Positions 8,432 through 19,513 of a stretch of DNA of 64,000 nucleotides are shown here, piece by piece (the first letter of the stretch is position 1; each line of letters starts with the position of its first letter). The notes beneath the pieces were generated by a model. It did not search any database. It saw only the letters and a program-made list of their open reading frames with translations, and was not told where the DNA came from. The DNA comes from Bifidobacterium sp. 7101. Its GTDB lineage: Bacteria; Actinomycetota; Actinomycetes; Actinomycetales; Bifidobacteriaceae. The stretch is from the NCBI RefSeq assembly GCF_000499285.1, contig NZ_AWUN01000001.1, forward strand, positions 1 through 64,000, given 5' to 3'. Position numbers and translations under genes: made by a program.

Positions 8432-9355
8432 ATGCGTCGAGATAGGAACCAATCCTCTGACGTGAAGGCGATGACGGTTCTGCGTCGCCGCAGAACCGTC
8501 ATCGCCTGGGGGTTCTCTTTACCGTTCGTCATTGTTTTCGTGCTGTTTATGCTGGTGCCTCTGTTGTCATCGCTGGCGATGTCTTTCACGGACATAGGCT
8601 CTAGTGATATTCAGACGCCTTTCAACGTGAACTTCGTGGGATTCCATAATTTCATGTCTTTGTTCAGCGATAAGCAATTCTGGAGTTCCATGCGGGTTAC
8701 GGCCTTGTTTGTTTTGGTTGGTTTGCCCCTTACCATGGCTGTCGCTCTGGCTTTGGCTGTGGCTCTGAACAAGGGACTGCGCCGTGTTAATGCCTTTTTC
8801 CGGGCACTGTTCTATGCGCCAGTGGTGGCATCAACCATAGCCATAGCAGTCGTGTGGCGATACATTCTTCAGAACGATGGCTTACTTAATTCATTGCTTG
8901 CGATAATTAATGTGCAAGGTCCTGACTGGCTGCATGATACACGAACCGCGTTGCCTTCTTTGATCGTAATGGCAACCTGGCGGAATGTAGGAACCTTGAT
9001 GATTATCTTCATCGCAGGTTTGCAGGCCATACCAACTGAGGTTTTGGAAGCCGCATCTATGGATGGGGCTGGAGAATGGACAAAGTTCAGATGCATCGTG
9101 TTGCCGTTGCTGAAACCTACGCTTCTGCTTGGCGCGGTTCTGCAATCAGTCTCATATCTGCAATTCTTTGATGAACCGTTTGTGATGACTGAAGGAGGGC
9201 CTCTTGGGTCTACCTTGTCAGCTTCGTATTACATTTACGAAAAATTCGGATTCGGGCAATACGGTATTTCTTCCGCTGCCAGCTATGTCCTTTTTATCAT
9301 CATCGCCGCTGTCAGCGCTCTTCAATTCAGATTGATGAGGAATAAGGATGAGTGA
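8432..9355 (+). CDS. Sugar ABC transporter permease (MalF/LacF type)
   Basis: The protein is 307 aa with six predicted membrane segments. The EAA loop EAASMDGAGEWTKFRCIVLPLLKPT, which contacts the ATPase, is near residues 208-232. The first membrane segment, WGFSLPFVIVFVLFMLVPLL, follows an arginine-rich cytoplasmic start (RRRRTVIA). The start codon is uncertain: ATG 8432 has AGGAAAG 12 bases upstream, and ATG 8471 is inside a long hairpin (8466-8507). It starts 9 bases after the binding-protein gene and overlaps the next permease by 8 bases. Confidence 0.88.
   Translation: MRRDRNQSSDVKAMTVLRRRRTVIAWGFSLPFVIVFVLFMLVPLLSSLAMSFTDIGSSDIQTPFNVNFVGFHNFMSLFSDKQFWSSMRVTALFVLVGLPLTMAVALALAVALNKGLRRVNAFFRALFYAPVVASTIAIAVVWRYILQNDGLLNSLLAIINVQGPDWLHDTRTALPSLIVMATWRNVGTLMIIFIAGLQAIPTEVLEAASMDGAGEWTKFRCIVLPLLKPTLLLGAVLQSVSYLQFFDEPFVMTEGGPLGSTLSASYYIYEKFGFGQYGISSAASYVLFIIIAAVSALQFRLMRNKDE
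8466..8507 (+). promoter_or_regulatory. 19-bp perfect hairpin at the 5' end of the permease gene
   Basis: Bases 8466-8484 and 8489-8507 are exact reverse complements with a 4-base loop (TCGC). The hairpin lies at the junction of binding-protein and permease genes and includes the second candidate start codon, ATG 8471. It could slow permease translation or protect the upstream binding-protein mRNA from 3' decay (inference). Confidence 0.8.
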
Positions 9356-10271
9356 ATCAATGAAATCATCGGTAGCAGTTCCCTCTAGTCGACAGCGTCA
9401 ATCGAGAATGATGGACGCAATCGTCCCTGATAACCGCCCTTCGTTATGGAGAAGGTTTCGTAGAGCTCACGGTATTACATACACTGTTCTTACTCTCTTC
9501 GCTTGTATTTGGATCTTTCCTTTCTGTTGGATGATTTTGGGATCGTTGAAAACTCAACGCGAGATCATGCGAATACCTCCCACCTTTCTTCCTCAGAACC
9601 CGACTTTTAGTAACTTCACGCGTTGGTTTACCGAACTTGATTTCGGCACCTTCTTTATAAATAGTGCTATCGTTGCCGTCGTCACAACATTAGGGAATCT
9701 CGTATTCTGCTCAATGGTTGGGTATGCTCTGGCCAAAATCGATTTTGCCGGCAAGAACCTACTTTTCGGACTGGTAATGATAACTTTGATGGTGCCGAGC
9801 GTGGCAACTTTTGTGCCGCTGTTTGTCATCATTACGAACATGCACATGCTCAATACGTACATGTCTCTGATATTGCCCTTCTTGACACAGCCGCTAGGTG
9901 TCTTTTTGATGAGACAATTCATGATGGGTATTCCAGATGCCCTATTGGAGGCTGGAAGGATAGACGGGGCAGGCGAGTTGCGGATTTTCTTCCAGATCGT
10001 TCTTCCTCAATGCAAACCACCTATGGCGACTCTGGCTGTCTTAACATTTCTCTCTTCTTGGAATAACTTTCTTTGGCCGCTCGTTGCGGCGCAGTCAAAC
10101 AAGATGTATACGCTGCCTGTTGCCTTGTCTTTGTACTCCACGGGTCAGCAGGCTACGGACTATAGCATTCTTTTAGCAGGTGCGGTACTGGTTGTTACCC
10201 CGATTCTCTTGCTATTCATCTTCTTGCAGAAGTACTTCATCCAGGGGGTGACAATGAGCGGCATCAAATAA
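9348..10271 (+). CDS. Sugar ABC transporter permease (MalG/LacG type)
   Basis: The protein is 307 aa with a long N-terminal cytoplasmic extension (about 45 residues) before the first membrane segment, YTVLTLFACIWIFPFCWMILGSLK. The EAA loop reads LLEAGRIDGAGELRIFFQIVLPQCKPP. The C-terminal FLQKYFIQGVTMSGIK is the classic MalG-type ending. It forms the heteromeric channel with the preceding permease, whose stop it overlaps by 8 bases, indicating translational coupling. Confidence 0.9.
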   Translation: MSESMKSSVAVPSSRQRQSRMMDAIVPDNRPSLWRRFRRAHGITYTVLTLFACIWIFPFCWMILGSLKTQREIMRIPPTFLPQNPTFSNFTRWFTELDFGTFFINSAIVAVVTTLGNLVFCSMVGYALAKIDFAGKNLLFGLVMITLMVPSVATFVPLFVIITNMHMLNTYMSLILPFLTQPLGVFLMRQFMMGIPDALLEAGRIDGAGELRIFFQIVLPQCKPPMATLAVLTFLSSWNNFLWPLVAAQSNKMYTLPVALSLYSTGQQATDYSILLAGAVLVVTPILLLFIFLQKYFIQGVTMSGIK

Positions 10272-10393
10272 CCAAGTATTGGAATCGATTCTCGGTTTAA
10301 GTGGAGCCCAAACGTGTCGACTGCAACTGAATGTAAAGGTGTTGCTGTTTAGCCACGGAATTCGGTCCGCATCTCCGCAGATCGTAAATTCCT

Positions 10394-10407
10394 TTAATTG
10401 CAATTAA
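10394..10407 (+). promoter_or_regulatory. 14-bp perfect palindrome upstream of the GH32-like gene
   Basis: TTAATTGCAATTAA is a perfect palindrome 51 bases before the start at 10458. CATAAT at 10417-10422 could be the -10 element, with the palindrome over the -35 region, so it may be an operator for one of the two nearby LacI proteins. Confidence 0.5.
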
Positions 10408-10457
10408 CCTGTTGCGCATAATCGCCCAGCAGGTTGTGGCTCATGAAAGGGCGCATG

Positions 10458-11846
10458 ATGAACAAATTGTATTATCAATTTCCAGGCACTTGGTTCGGTG
10501 ACTGTATGCCGTTTGGCAAAGGTGATGAATTCTATCTATTCCACCAGAGGGATACGCGTAGGCCTGTTCCGTTTGGTGAGCCATTTGGGTGGAGCTTGGT
10601 AACGACCAAGGATTTTGTCCACTACCAGGATCACGGGGTGGTATTGCCCCCTGGAGGGAAGGATGATCAGGATCAGTTCATATATGCAGGGAGTGTGTGT
10701 GAGGCAGAAGGTCAATATCACATTTTCTATACTGGCTATAATCGTGACTATTCAGCCAAAAAGATGACTTCTCAAGTTCTCATGCATGCAACCAGTACGG
10801 ATCTGCTTCATTGGCATAAGACTAATGATGAGCTTACTTTCAAACCTCAGCCAGGATATGATGCAGATGACTGGCGTGACCCATGGATTATATGGGATCC
10901 TGACAATAAGCGGTATTTGCTGATCCTGGGGACTCGCTTGCAAGGGCCGAAAACTATGCAGACAGGTAGAACCGTTCAGTTTTCCTCTCAGGATTTGCAA
11001 CATTGGAATTTTGAAGGTGACTTCTGGGCTCCTGGAATGTATACCATGCATGAAATGCCAGACCTTTTTAAAATTGGGGATTGGTGGTATCACATTGTCA
11101 CTGAATACAGTGATCGGCATGGAATGACATATAGGATGTCCCATAGCTTGAAAGGTCCCTGGATTGCCAAATGGGATGATGCTTTTGATGGCAGTGCATA
11201 TTATGCGGGTCGTACTTTCGAGCTGAATGGCAAAAGAGTGCTATTTGGCTGGGTTGGTACCAAAGAGCATAATACGGATGATGGCAATTACGAATGGGGA
11301 GGTACTTTCGTGCCTCACCAAATATCTCAACGCGATGACGGAACACTTGCAGCCGCACCGGTTGATACCTTGTGGTCAGCTTTCGCTGAAGGAGAGTGTC
11401 TGCCGGATCGCACTTTAACTGGGGTTTATGAGCGCAGCGTTCAGACGCTCGCTTCAGAATGCGGCTCCCTATTCGCATTTGAAGCTGATTTGTCATATGA
11501 CAAGGAAACGAGCTCATTTGGTATTTTAATCAATGGTGATCCGAAAACTGGCGAAGCCTATAGATACATATTCAATGTGAGTGAGCAACGCGTTGAATTC
11601 GATGGTGTGCCTAATTATCCTTGGTTTACAGTTATGAATATAGGTTTGAATAGGCCTATCCAATTGGCGCCGGGGCGAGTTTGTCATCTTCAGGTGATTG
11701 TCGATGACACAATAGTTACAATATATGTTAACGGTGTGGCGTTGACCAGCAGAATGTACAGCCACCATGGCGGTACGCTCGGGGCTTTTGTGACGAACGG
11801 ATCAATTCATCTTTCGCATATGGAGTTGCATCGCGGATTACGCTAA
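10458..11846 (+). CDS. GH32-like glycoside hydrolase (clan GH-J)
   Basis: The protein is about 462 aa with no signal peptide. A five-bladed propeller is indicated by three clan GH-J motifs: WFGDCMPF near residue 12 (nucleophile Asp, in place of the usual NDPNG), WRDPWI (transition-state Asp) and HEMPDLF (acid/base Glu, usually ECPDL). The last 130 residues fit the C-terminal beta-sandwich (FEADLSYDKETSSFGILI ... DTIVTIYVNG). It is probably an intracellular fructosidase for sugars brought in by the upstream importer, but the altered nucleophile block makes the exact linkage uncertain. AAAGGG at about 10446-10451 supports ATG 10455 or 10458; TTG 10434 is less likely. It converges with the next gene, overlapping by 4 bases. 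Confidence 0.75.
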   Translation: MNKLYYQFPGTWFGDCMPFGKGDEFYLFHQRDTRRPVPFGEPFGWSLVTTKDFVHYQDHGVVLPPGGKDDQDQFIYAGSVCEAEGQYHIFYTGYNRDYSAKKMTSQVLMHATSTDLLHWHKTNDELTFKPQPGYDADDWRDPWIIWDPDNKRYLLILGTRLQGPKTMQTGRTVQFSSQDLQHWNFEGDFWAPGMYTMHEMPDLFKIGDWWYHIVTEYSDRHGMTYRMSHSLKGPWIAKWDDAFDGSAYYAGRTFELNGKRVLFGWVGTKEHNTDDGNYEWGGTFVPHQISQRDDGTLAAAPVDTLWSAFAEGECLPDRTLTGVYERSVQTLASECGSLFAFEADLSYDKETSSFGILINGDPKTGEAYRYIFNVSEQRVEFDGVPNYPWFTVMNIGLNRPIQLAPGRVCHLQVIVDDTIVTIYVNGVALTSRMYSHHGGTLGAFVTNGSIHLSHMELHRGLR

Positions 11847-12871
11847 TTGACCAGTATCGTATCAAGATTCTTCGGTGGAGCTGTACTGCTTCGCTCGATG
11901 AGAGCGGCAGTACAGCTTTCAAAAGGAGCATTCGTCTTTCCTGTACTGAGCAGGTCAAGTATTTTAGCGCCGGTGATCATACCCAGCTGAATCGGCAGTT
12001 GCCTTATGGTTGTCAATCCCGTTTCTCTGGCATAACGGCTATCGTCGAATCCGATTATGGAGAATTGACCAGGGACCGCAACGTTTCTACGTCGTAATTC
12101 CAATAACAATGGAATGGCAATTTCGTCGTCCTGACAAGCTACAGCTGTCGGTCGGCTCTTCATCGTCAAAAGTCTGTCAGATAGGACTTCTGCCATATTC
12201 GGCTTGCGCTCAGTCATTATTAGTCGCGGATTGATATCCTTGAGTTTACAAGTCCGAGCGAATGATTCCCAACGTCTATTTGCACTGAAGCGCAGTATAT
12301 GTTCTGCCGTTCGAGTTGCGACAAAAACGATGTTCTGGTGTCCTAATGACATGAGGTGATTGGCCATAATAGTTCCTCCGTGAAGATCATCCGTATTAAC
12401 GGAGGCGGCCATCCTTGAATCGATAGGCGAATTTATGCCGATTAGTGGGACACCCATAGTCGCTAATCGGTCGATTTCGCGGGTCTTAATATCGAATGAT
12501 GAGACAATGACGGCATCTACGTTGCGGCGCTCAGGCAGATCATCGAAAAAACATTGCTGTTCCCTGTAAGTTCCGATTTGCCAGATTGCGAGATCATACT
12601 CTGCTGGTCGAAGAACCGCATCCAATCCTTCCAGAATCGAAGCGTTGAACCATGAGCTGATTGGGCCGCTGACTAATAAAGCAATCCTGAATGCTCTGCC
12701 GGATTTTAGAGCTGTTGCTGATCGAAGAATAGTAAAGCCAAGTTTTCGAGCCATCTCTATAACGCGATGCCTGGTTTTCGCCGAGACGAGGTCGGGCCTG
12801 TTGAACGCTCTGGATACAGTTGATACAGAAACATGCGCAGCGGCGGCAACTTCTTGTATGGTTGCTCCCAT
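11843..12871 (-). CDS. LacI-family transcriptional regulator
   Basis: The protein is 342 aa. The N-terminal HTH is ATIQEVAAAAHVSVSTVSRAF (residues 3-23). The sensor domain contains VACQDDEIAIPLLLEL and SIIGFDDSRYARETGLTTIRQ, typical of GalR/LacI members. It is transcribed with the alpha-glucosidase gene 83 bases upstream and is therefore the likely local repressor of that gene, or of the whole island (inference). It is AT-rich like its neighbours. The effector is unknown. Confidence 0.9.
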   Translation of the reverse strand: MGATIQEVAAAAHVSVSTVSRAFNRPDLVSAKTRHRVIEMARKLGFTILRSATALKSGRAFRIALLVSGPISSWFNASILEGLDAVLRPAEYDLAIWQIGTYREQQCFFDDLPERRNVDAVIVSSFDIKTREIDRLATMGVPLIGINSPIDSRMAASVNTDDLHGGTIMANHLMSLGHQNIVFVATRTAEHILRFSANRRWESFARTCKLKDINPRLIMTERKPNMAEVLSDRLLTMKSRPTAVACQDDEIAIPLLLELRRRNVAVPGQFSIIGFDDSRYARETGLTTIRQLPIQLGMITGAKILDLLSTGKTNAPFESCTAALIERSSTAPPKNLDTILVN

Positions 12872-12954
12872 CGGTACCTTTCTATCAAGAATCCCAATGA
12901 AATGAATAAGGGCGAGTTGTCATATTCTTGCGGAAATGTAACCCGCCCTTGGAA

Positions 12955-14706
12955 TCATATGTTCAGGTTGACCCACGCTGTCGTATCTTTTGGTAGCTTT
13001 CCTCCAGGACAATCTGAGGAGGCAATGATGATTCTCCCGTCGGGTAGAGAGATGGGCGTTTCTCCAAAGTTGGTTATTACAGCTAATCTAGAGCCTTTAT
13101 GAATAGTTGGTCTGCTGTACGCTATGACATGTCTGCTATCGTATTTCCGTAGCCACGAAAGCTTAGTATCCCATGTTTTGGTGAGGAGCTTTTTCCTCAC
13201 CTCTATAACGCTCTTGTACAGCATCAACATAGAGGAGCTATCTTCGCGCTCGCCTTCGACGGTGAAATCTTTGAACCATAAAGGCTGTGGAAGATGGGGG
13301 TTAGAGGGAGTGCGACTTTCAGTATCCGAAAATCCGAAGGATGCGCCAGTACCAAAATGCTTGTTCCAAACGGCTGGATCTGGCATATCCCGAGAGGACC
13401 AGGGAAGTGGTACACGACATCCGTCACGTCCCTTTTCCTTTAAAGCCCCTTGTGATCGAACCGCAGTGGGGTCTTCTAGCATGTTCCATGGTATGTCTGC
13501 AACTTCGAACAAACCCAGTTCTTCGCCCTGATAAACATATACAGATCCTGGTAAACCCAGTTCAAGAAGAATAGCTGCTCGTGCTCTTTTAGTTCCAAGT
13601 GTTCTGTCCTCAAAATATGATTCACCGTTCCTGAGTACCCAGTCCTTGGCAATTTGATGCTGAGTCCTTGCGGGCACTTGTGGAAGCGCGTATCTGCTGG
13701 CATGGCGCACAATATCATGATTACTCATGACCCACGTAGCAGTTGATTTCGATCGCTCAGCCGACATCAGTCCAGTCAATATTGCGTGTTTCATCGACTC
13801 AGCCGTCCAGGCCGCTTTTGCAAATTCAAAATTGAAGACTTGGCCTAGTTCATCTTCAGAGGAATATAAGTATTGATGATCAGGGTCTACCCAAGCTTCC
13901 CCTACTGCAAACCTAGGAGGGGTATACTCATTGAAAACTTTCCGCCATTCCTTGTATATATCATGCACTTCTGGCCGGTCCCATAGAGGATTAGCACCGT
14001 CAGGATTATGTTTATTCTGCAAGCTCCATTTATCCAGATCATTTAGGTCACGAGTCAATACATCTTTAGCCAGTCCATGAGCAACATCGATACGGAATCC
14101 ATCGGTTCCATGATCAGACCAGAACCGCAGGGTCTCAAGAAAGTCCTTGCGCACATCTTGATTGAGCCAATTGAGGTCGGGCTGTTCTTTCGCGAAAGAA
14201 TGCATATACCACTCGCCATCGCCAACAAGCTCCCATGCTGAGCCGCCAAATTCTGCAATCCAGTCAGTCGGTGGTATCTCACCATTCTTGCCGCGGCCAT
14301 GACGGAATATGTATCTATCTCTGGCTGGTGAACCCTTTGGAGAAGCCAGCGCTTCCTTGAACCAAGGGTGTTGATTGGAGGTGTGGTTTGGGACGATGTC
14401 TACGATTACACGGATGTCAGCCTTATGCGCGGCGGCGACCATGTTATCGAAATCCGCTATTGTGCCCAAGCGTGAGTCAACATCACGGTAATTGATGACA
14501 TCGTATCCGCCATCAGCTAAGGCCGATGGGTAAAAAGGGGAAAGCCAGATGGCATCGATGCCCAAATCTGCGAGATAATCGATTTTTGAAGTGATTCCCG
14601 GAATGTCGCCGATACCGTCATTGTTTGAATCTTTGAAGCTGCGCGGATAAATCTGATATACGACAGCCTGTTTCCACCAATCGCTGCTGCTTTGATATGA
14701 ATGCAT
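12955..14706 (-). CDS. GH13 alpha-glucosidase / oligo-1,6-glucosidase
   Basis: The protein is 583 aa and cytoplasmic. The GH13 catalytic set is visible: GFRIDVAHG (nucleophile Asp near residue 205), GEAWVDPDH (acid/base Glu near 267) and SNHDIVRH (Asp near 331). The beginning, WWKQAVVYQIYPRSFKDSNNDGIGDI, and the FRIDVAHG region fit bifidobacterial AglA/AglB-type alpha-glucosidases. It releases glucose from short alpha-glucosides such as isomalto-oligosaccharides or sucrose-like sugars. The start at 14706 follows AAAGGAAG on the coding strand. The LacI gene lies downstream in the same transcript. Confidence 0.88.
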   Translation of the reverse strand: MHSYQSSSDWWKQAVVYQIYPRSFKDSNNDGIGDIPGITSKIDYLADLGIDAIWLSPFYPSALADGGYDVINYRDVDSRLGTIADFDNMVAAAHKADIRVIVDIVPNHTSNQHPWFKEALASPKGSPARDRYIFRHGRGKNGEIPPTDWIAEFGGSAWELVGDGEWYMHSFAKEQPDLNWLNQDVRKDFLETLRFWSDHGTDGFRIDVAHGLAKDVLTRDLNDLDKWSLQNKHNPDGANPLWDRPEVHDIYKEWRKVFNEYTPPRFAVGEAWVDPDHQYLYSSEDELGQVFNFEFAKAAWTAESMKHAILTGLMSAERSKSTATWVMSNHDIVRHASRYALPQVPARTQHQIAKDWVLRNGESYFEDRTLGTKRARAAILLELGLPGSVYVYQGEELGLFEVADIPWNMLEDPTAVRSQGALKEKGRDGCRVPLPWSSRDMPDPAVWNKHFGTGASFGFSDTESRTPSNPHLPQPLWFKDFTVEGEREDSSSMLMLYKSVIEVRKKLLTKTWDTKLSWLRKYDSRHVIAYSRPTIHKGSRLAVITNFGETPISLPDGRIIIASSDCPGGKLPKDTTAWVNLNI

Positions 14707-14831
14707 GTTCTTCCTTTTGCTGCTTCGCCTTAGAAGCGTCGTCGTTGACTCGTGTATGTGATTTTTCCTGTGTCTAGTGCTAATGCAAAGCGCATTGGTC
14801 CGCACTCGTCTTTTATCATATGAAGCATTGA

Positions 14832-14845
14832 TGACAACGTTTGCA
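14832..14845. promoter_or_regulatory. LacI-type operator candidate upstream of the alpha-glucosidase
   Basis: TGACAACGTTTGCA is an imperfect palindrome (10 of 14 positions symmetric) centred on AACGTT, the usual LacI-family core. It lies about 125 bases before the alpha-glucosidase start. A second imperfect palindrome, AATGCAAAGCGCATT, is at 14782-14796. The whole 14707-15151 interval is the divergent control region between the alpha-glucosidase and dnaK; I see no gene in it. Confidence 0.45.
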
Positions 14846-14990
14846 AATACTAACCATGCTGCGTCTCAAGTTGTGTCTGGTAAGTGGCGGAAACGGCATA
14901 TTAGAGGTCTGGCCGTTGTGGGATATGAAGTGTCTGACATGACTGAAGTCAAGATTGTCGTGAAAAAGGGAATAATATTTGCCAGAAGAA

Positions 14991-15011
14991 GTTGAGTGAT
15001 GTAGGCTCAAG
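14991..15011 (+). promoter_or_regulatory. HAIR element (HspR operator) upstream of dnaK
   Basis: GTTGAGT-N7-GCTCAAG matches the HspR inverted repeat CTTGAGT-N7-ACTCAAG except at the two outer or inner edge positions. It lies 140 bases before dnaK, and hspR is the last gene of the same cluster, so the operon is expected to be autorepressed. Confidence 0.8.
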
Positions 15012-15151
15012 TTTCGGAGTGGTCATGATGGCTGCTTGTCCGGGCCGACGGGAGCCGGCCATCGGGACCACGAACGAAGCGCGAGCGGAGAACGTGAACG
15101 ATGAGGTGCGGGCCAGAACCCACGCCTCGATTACATCAGGAGGTAACGAGT

Positions 15152-17050
<1,899 letters not shown>

Positions 17051-17051
17051 C

Positions 17052-17777
17052 ATGTCAGCCTTCGACAAGGATGATGCCGGGCCGCTGAAGGGCGACCCGG
17101 CCGCCGCCGGCGGACCGGACGGAAACGAGGCCAAGGCCTCTGACGCCGCCTCGACGCCCGACCAGGAAGCGGCTCGTGGCCGTCACGCCGACAAGACCGC
17201 TGCAGACGAGAGCCAGGCGGCCAGCCAGTCCTCGTCGGATTCCTCCTCCAAGGACGGGTCGTCATCGGATGCTCAGGCTGATGACAAGACTGATGCTGAC
17301 TCGGCCAAGGAAGACGGTGCCGACAAGGGATCAGGGGGGCTGACTCCTCTGGGCCGGGCCAAGAAGGAGGCCGCTGATTATCTGGAGGCCCTTCAGCGCG
17401 AGCGGGCCGAGTTCGTCAATTTCCGCAACCGCGCCAAGAAGGAGCAGGACATCTTCCGCCAGCATGGCATTGTGGATGTGCTGACCGCCCTCCTTCCGGC
17501 CCTTGATGACATTGACAGGATCAAGGAGCACGGGCAGATGGACGACTCCTTCCAGGCCGTGGCCAAGAAGATCGACAAGACCTTTGAGAAGTTCGGTGTC
17601 GAAAAGTTCGGTGAAAAAGGCGAGGATTTCGACCCCACCAAGCATGAGGCCATCCTGCACAAGCCGGACCCCGAGGCCAAGAAAGAGACAGTTGACACGG
17701 TTGTCGAGGCAGGCTATCGGATCGGCGACCGGGTGATCCGGGCCGCCAGGGTGGTGGTGACCTCGCCCGGGCAGTAG
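17052..17777 (+). CDS. grpE: Nucleotide exchange factor GrpE
   Basis: The protein is 241 aa. The first ~95 residues are low complexity and rich in Ala, Asp, Ser and Lys (likely disordered). The GrpE core follows: a long helix (AKKEAADYLEALQRERAEFVNFRNRAKKEQ), then DVLTALLPALDDIDR and the beta domain ending VVEAGYRIGDRVIRAARVVV. It releases ADP from DnaK. It starts 1 base after the dnaK stop codon, so it is co-transcribed and probably translationally coupled. Confidence 0.95.
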   Translation: MSAFDKDDAGPLKGDPAAAGGPDGNEAKASDAASTPDQEAARGRHADKTAADESQAASQSSSDSSSKDGSSSDAQADDKTDADSAKEDGADKGSGGLTPLGRAKKEAADYLEALQRERAEFVNFRNRAKKEQDIFRQHGIVDVLTALLPALDDIDRIKEHGQMDDSFQAVAKKIDKTFEKFGVEKFGEKGEDFDPTKHEAILHKPDPEAKKETVDTVVEAGYRIGDRVIRAARVVVTSPGQ

Positions 17778-17827
17778 CAGGGACGGTGATTGCGGACCTT
17801 CCGCAGGCTGAATCGACGCCTTCGCAT

Positions 17828-17865
17828 GCGGCGGCTGGGTGGGTTATGGTCCCGCCCGCCGCCGC
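17828..17865 (+). terminator. Stem-loop between grpE and dnaJ
   Basis: GCGGCGG (17828-17834) pairs with CCGCCGC (17859-17865), with further GGG/CCC pairing inside. No T-run follows, so this could be an attenuating or mRNA-processing hairpin rather than a full stop. dnaJ may also have its own AT-rich promoter at about 17885-17910. Confidence 0.4.
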
Positions 17866-17925
17866 ACGCGAAAAGGGCGGATTCCAATTCGATATATTCG
17901 TAGCTTATGAGGAAAGGAGACATGG

Positions 17926-18930
17926 ATGGCTGAGAATGAATGGCTGAGCAAGGACTATTACAAGGTCCTTGGTGTCTCCAAGGACGCCAGCGAAGCGGAG
18001 ATCACCAAGGCCTACCGCAAGCTTGCCCGCAAATACCATCCCGATCTCAATAAGACCAAGGAGGCTGAGGAGAAGTTCAAGGAAATCTCCGAGGCCTACG
18101 ACGTGCTCAGCAACAAGGAGCAACGTCAGAAGTACGATGCCATCCGCCAGTTCGGCATGGGGGGAGCCCGGTTCGCCGGAGGCTCCGGCCAGGGTGGCTT
18201 CAACACCGATGCGTTCTCGGACATCTTCGGCTCCATGTTCGGTGGGGCCGGGGCGCCGGGAGGCACCCGAATCCGTTTCGGCGACGGTTCGGGGCAGCCG
18301 GACTTTGCTGACATCTTCTCCTCCTTTGGCGGGGGTGCCGGCGGTGGCGGTCGGACCGCTTACCAGGAGAGCAGGCCCAGGCCTGTCAAGGGCGAGGATC
18401 GCAACTCGAAAATCGGGTTGTCCTTCCGTCAGGCGGTCAAGGGGGCCACGGTCTCCCTGAGCGTGGGCGGCAAGCGCTTCAAGACGCATATCCCCGCCGG
18501 GGTTCGCAACGGCCAGCGGATCAGGTTGGCTGGCAAGGGTCGGCCCGGCAGGGACGGAGGTGCCAATGGCGACCTCTACCTGCAGATCAGCGTCCAGCCC
18601 AGCCAGCGGTTCACCATGAAGGACAGGGACCTGGTTATGAACCTGCCAGTGACGGTCTCCGAGGCTGCCCTGGGGGCCAAGGTCCAGGCCCGGGACATCG
18701 ACGACCAGGTCGTCACCTTCAAGATCCCGGCTGGTTCCTCCAGCGGCGACGAGATCCGCATCGCCGGCAAGGGGGTTCAGGACCGTCGCGGCAAGGGAGA
18801 CCTGGTGGGGCGGCTTGAGATCCGCATGCCAGGCCGACTGGGTATGGCCCAGAAGAAGGCCATGCATGACTTTGCCAAGTCCAGTGGTGACTTCGACGAG
18901 CAGATTGCCGGGGAGCGCATGAAGATATGA
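17926..18930 (+). CDS. dnaJ: DnaJ-family co-chaperone lacking the zinc finger
   Basis: The protein is 334 aa. The J domain is at residues 8-72 with the invariant HPD (KYHPDL). A Gly/Phe-rich region follows (residues 80-145). The C-terminal substrate-binding domains follow directly, without the four CxxCxGxG repeats of classical DnaJ, as in the CbpA/DnaJ1-like type found in actinobacterial dnaK operons. It stimulates the DnaK ATPase. AGGAAAGGAG precedes ATG 17926. Confidence 0.93.
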   Translation: MAENEWLSKDYYKVLGVSKDASEAEITKAYRKLARKYHPDLNKTKEAEEKFKEISEAYDVLSNKEQRQKYDAIRQFGMGGARFAGGSGQGGFNTDAFSDIFGSMFGGAGAPGGTRIRFGDGSGQPDFADIFSSFGGGAGGGGRTAYQESRPRPVKGEDRNSKIGLSFRQAVKGATVSLSVGGKRFKTHIPAGVRNGQRIRLAGKGRPGRDGGANGDLYLQISVQPSQRFTMKDRDLVMNLPVTVSEAALGAKVQARDIDDQVVTFKIPAGSSSGDEIRIAGKGVQDRRGKGDLVGRLEIRMPGRLGMAQKKAMHDFAKSSGDFDEQIAGERMKI

Positions 18931-18976
18931 CGATCCGGGTGCCGGATTAAGTCGGAACGAACAGCGGAGAGGAGTG

Positions 18977-19513
18977 ATGATCATGGTCAGGGTGGATCCC
19001 GAGACCAGGCGGATTTATCTGGCCTGTGCTCGCGGCCTGGTGGCCGGGCACATCAGCCTGGATGCTGCCGACGATGCCGGCTTGGACATCGAGTTGCCGG
19101 TCTTCAGCGTCGGCCAGGTCGGACAGTTGGCCAACATCCATCCGCAGACCCTGCGCCAATACGACCGGCTGGGTCTGATTGTGCCGGAACGGACCGAGGG
19201 GGGTGCGCGCCGATACTCTCTGCGGGATCTGGACCGGCTTGGTCAGGCCCAGCATCTGAGTCAGGACGAGTCCATCAACCTGGCCGGTGTGACCAGGATT
19301 CTGGCCCTGGCAGAGGAGAATCGCCAGCTGAGGCGTCAGCTGAGGCGCTCCCACCAGTCACAGGGGTCCAGTATGTTCGCAGCCGCTGCCGATGGTCGGG
19401 TTGTCGAAGTCAGGCGGTCCAGCAGGGCCAGGCTCTGGCGGCAGGACACGACGCATGACGAGGCCGATCCGACTGATTCCAAATCGCTGATCGTTTGGAG
19501 CGTACGCTCCTGA
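18977..19513 (+). CDS. hspR: Heat-shock repressor HspR (MerR family)
   Basis: The protein is 178 aa. The MerR-type winged HTH reads FSVGQVGQLANIHPQTLRQYDRLGLIVPERTEGGARRYSLRDLDRLGQAQHLSQ, which is the HspR signature, and a coiled-coil stretch follows (LALAEENRQLRRQLRR). There is a ~40-residue N-terminal extension and a variable tail. It represses the dnaK operon through the HAIR element, with DnaK as co-repressor in known systems. The start is ATG 18977 after GGAGAGGAG; the GTG immediately before it is an alternative. Confidence 0.93.
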   Translation: MIMVRVDPETRRIYLACARGLVAGHISLDAADDAGLDIELPVFSVGQVGQLANIHPQTLRQYDRLGLIVPERTEGGARRYSLRDLDRLGQAQHLSQDESINLAGVTRILALAEENRQLRRQLRRSHQSQGSSMFAAAADGRVVEVRRSSRARLWRQDTTHDEADPTDSKSLIVWSVRS

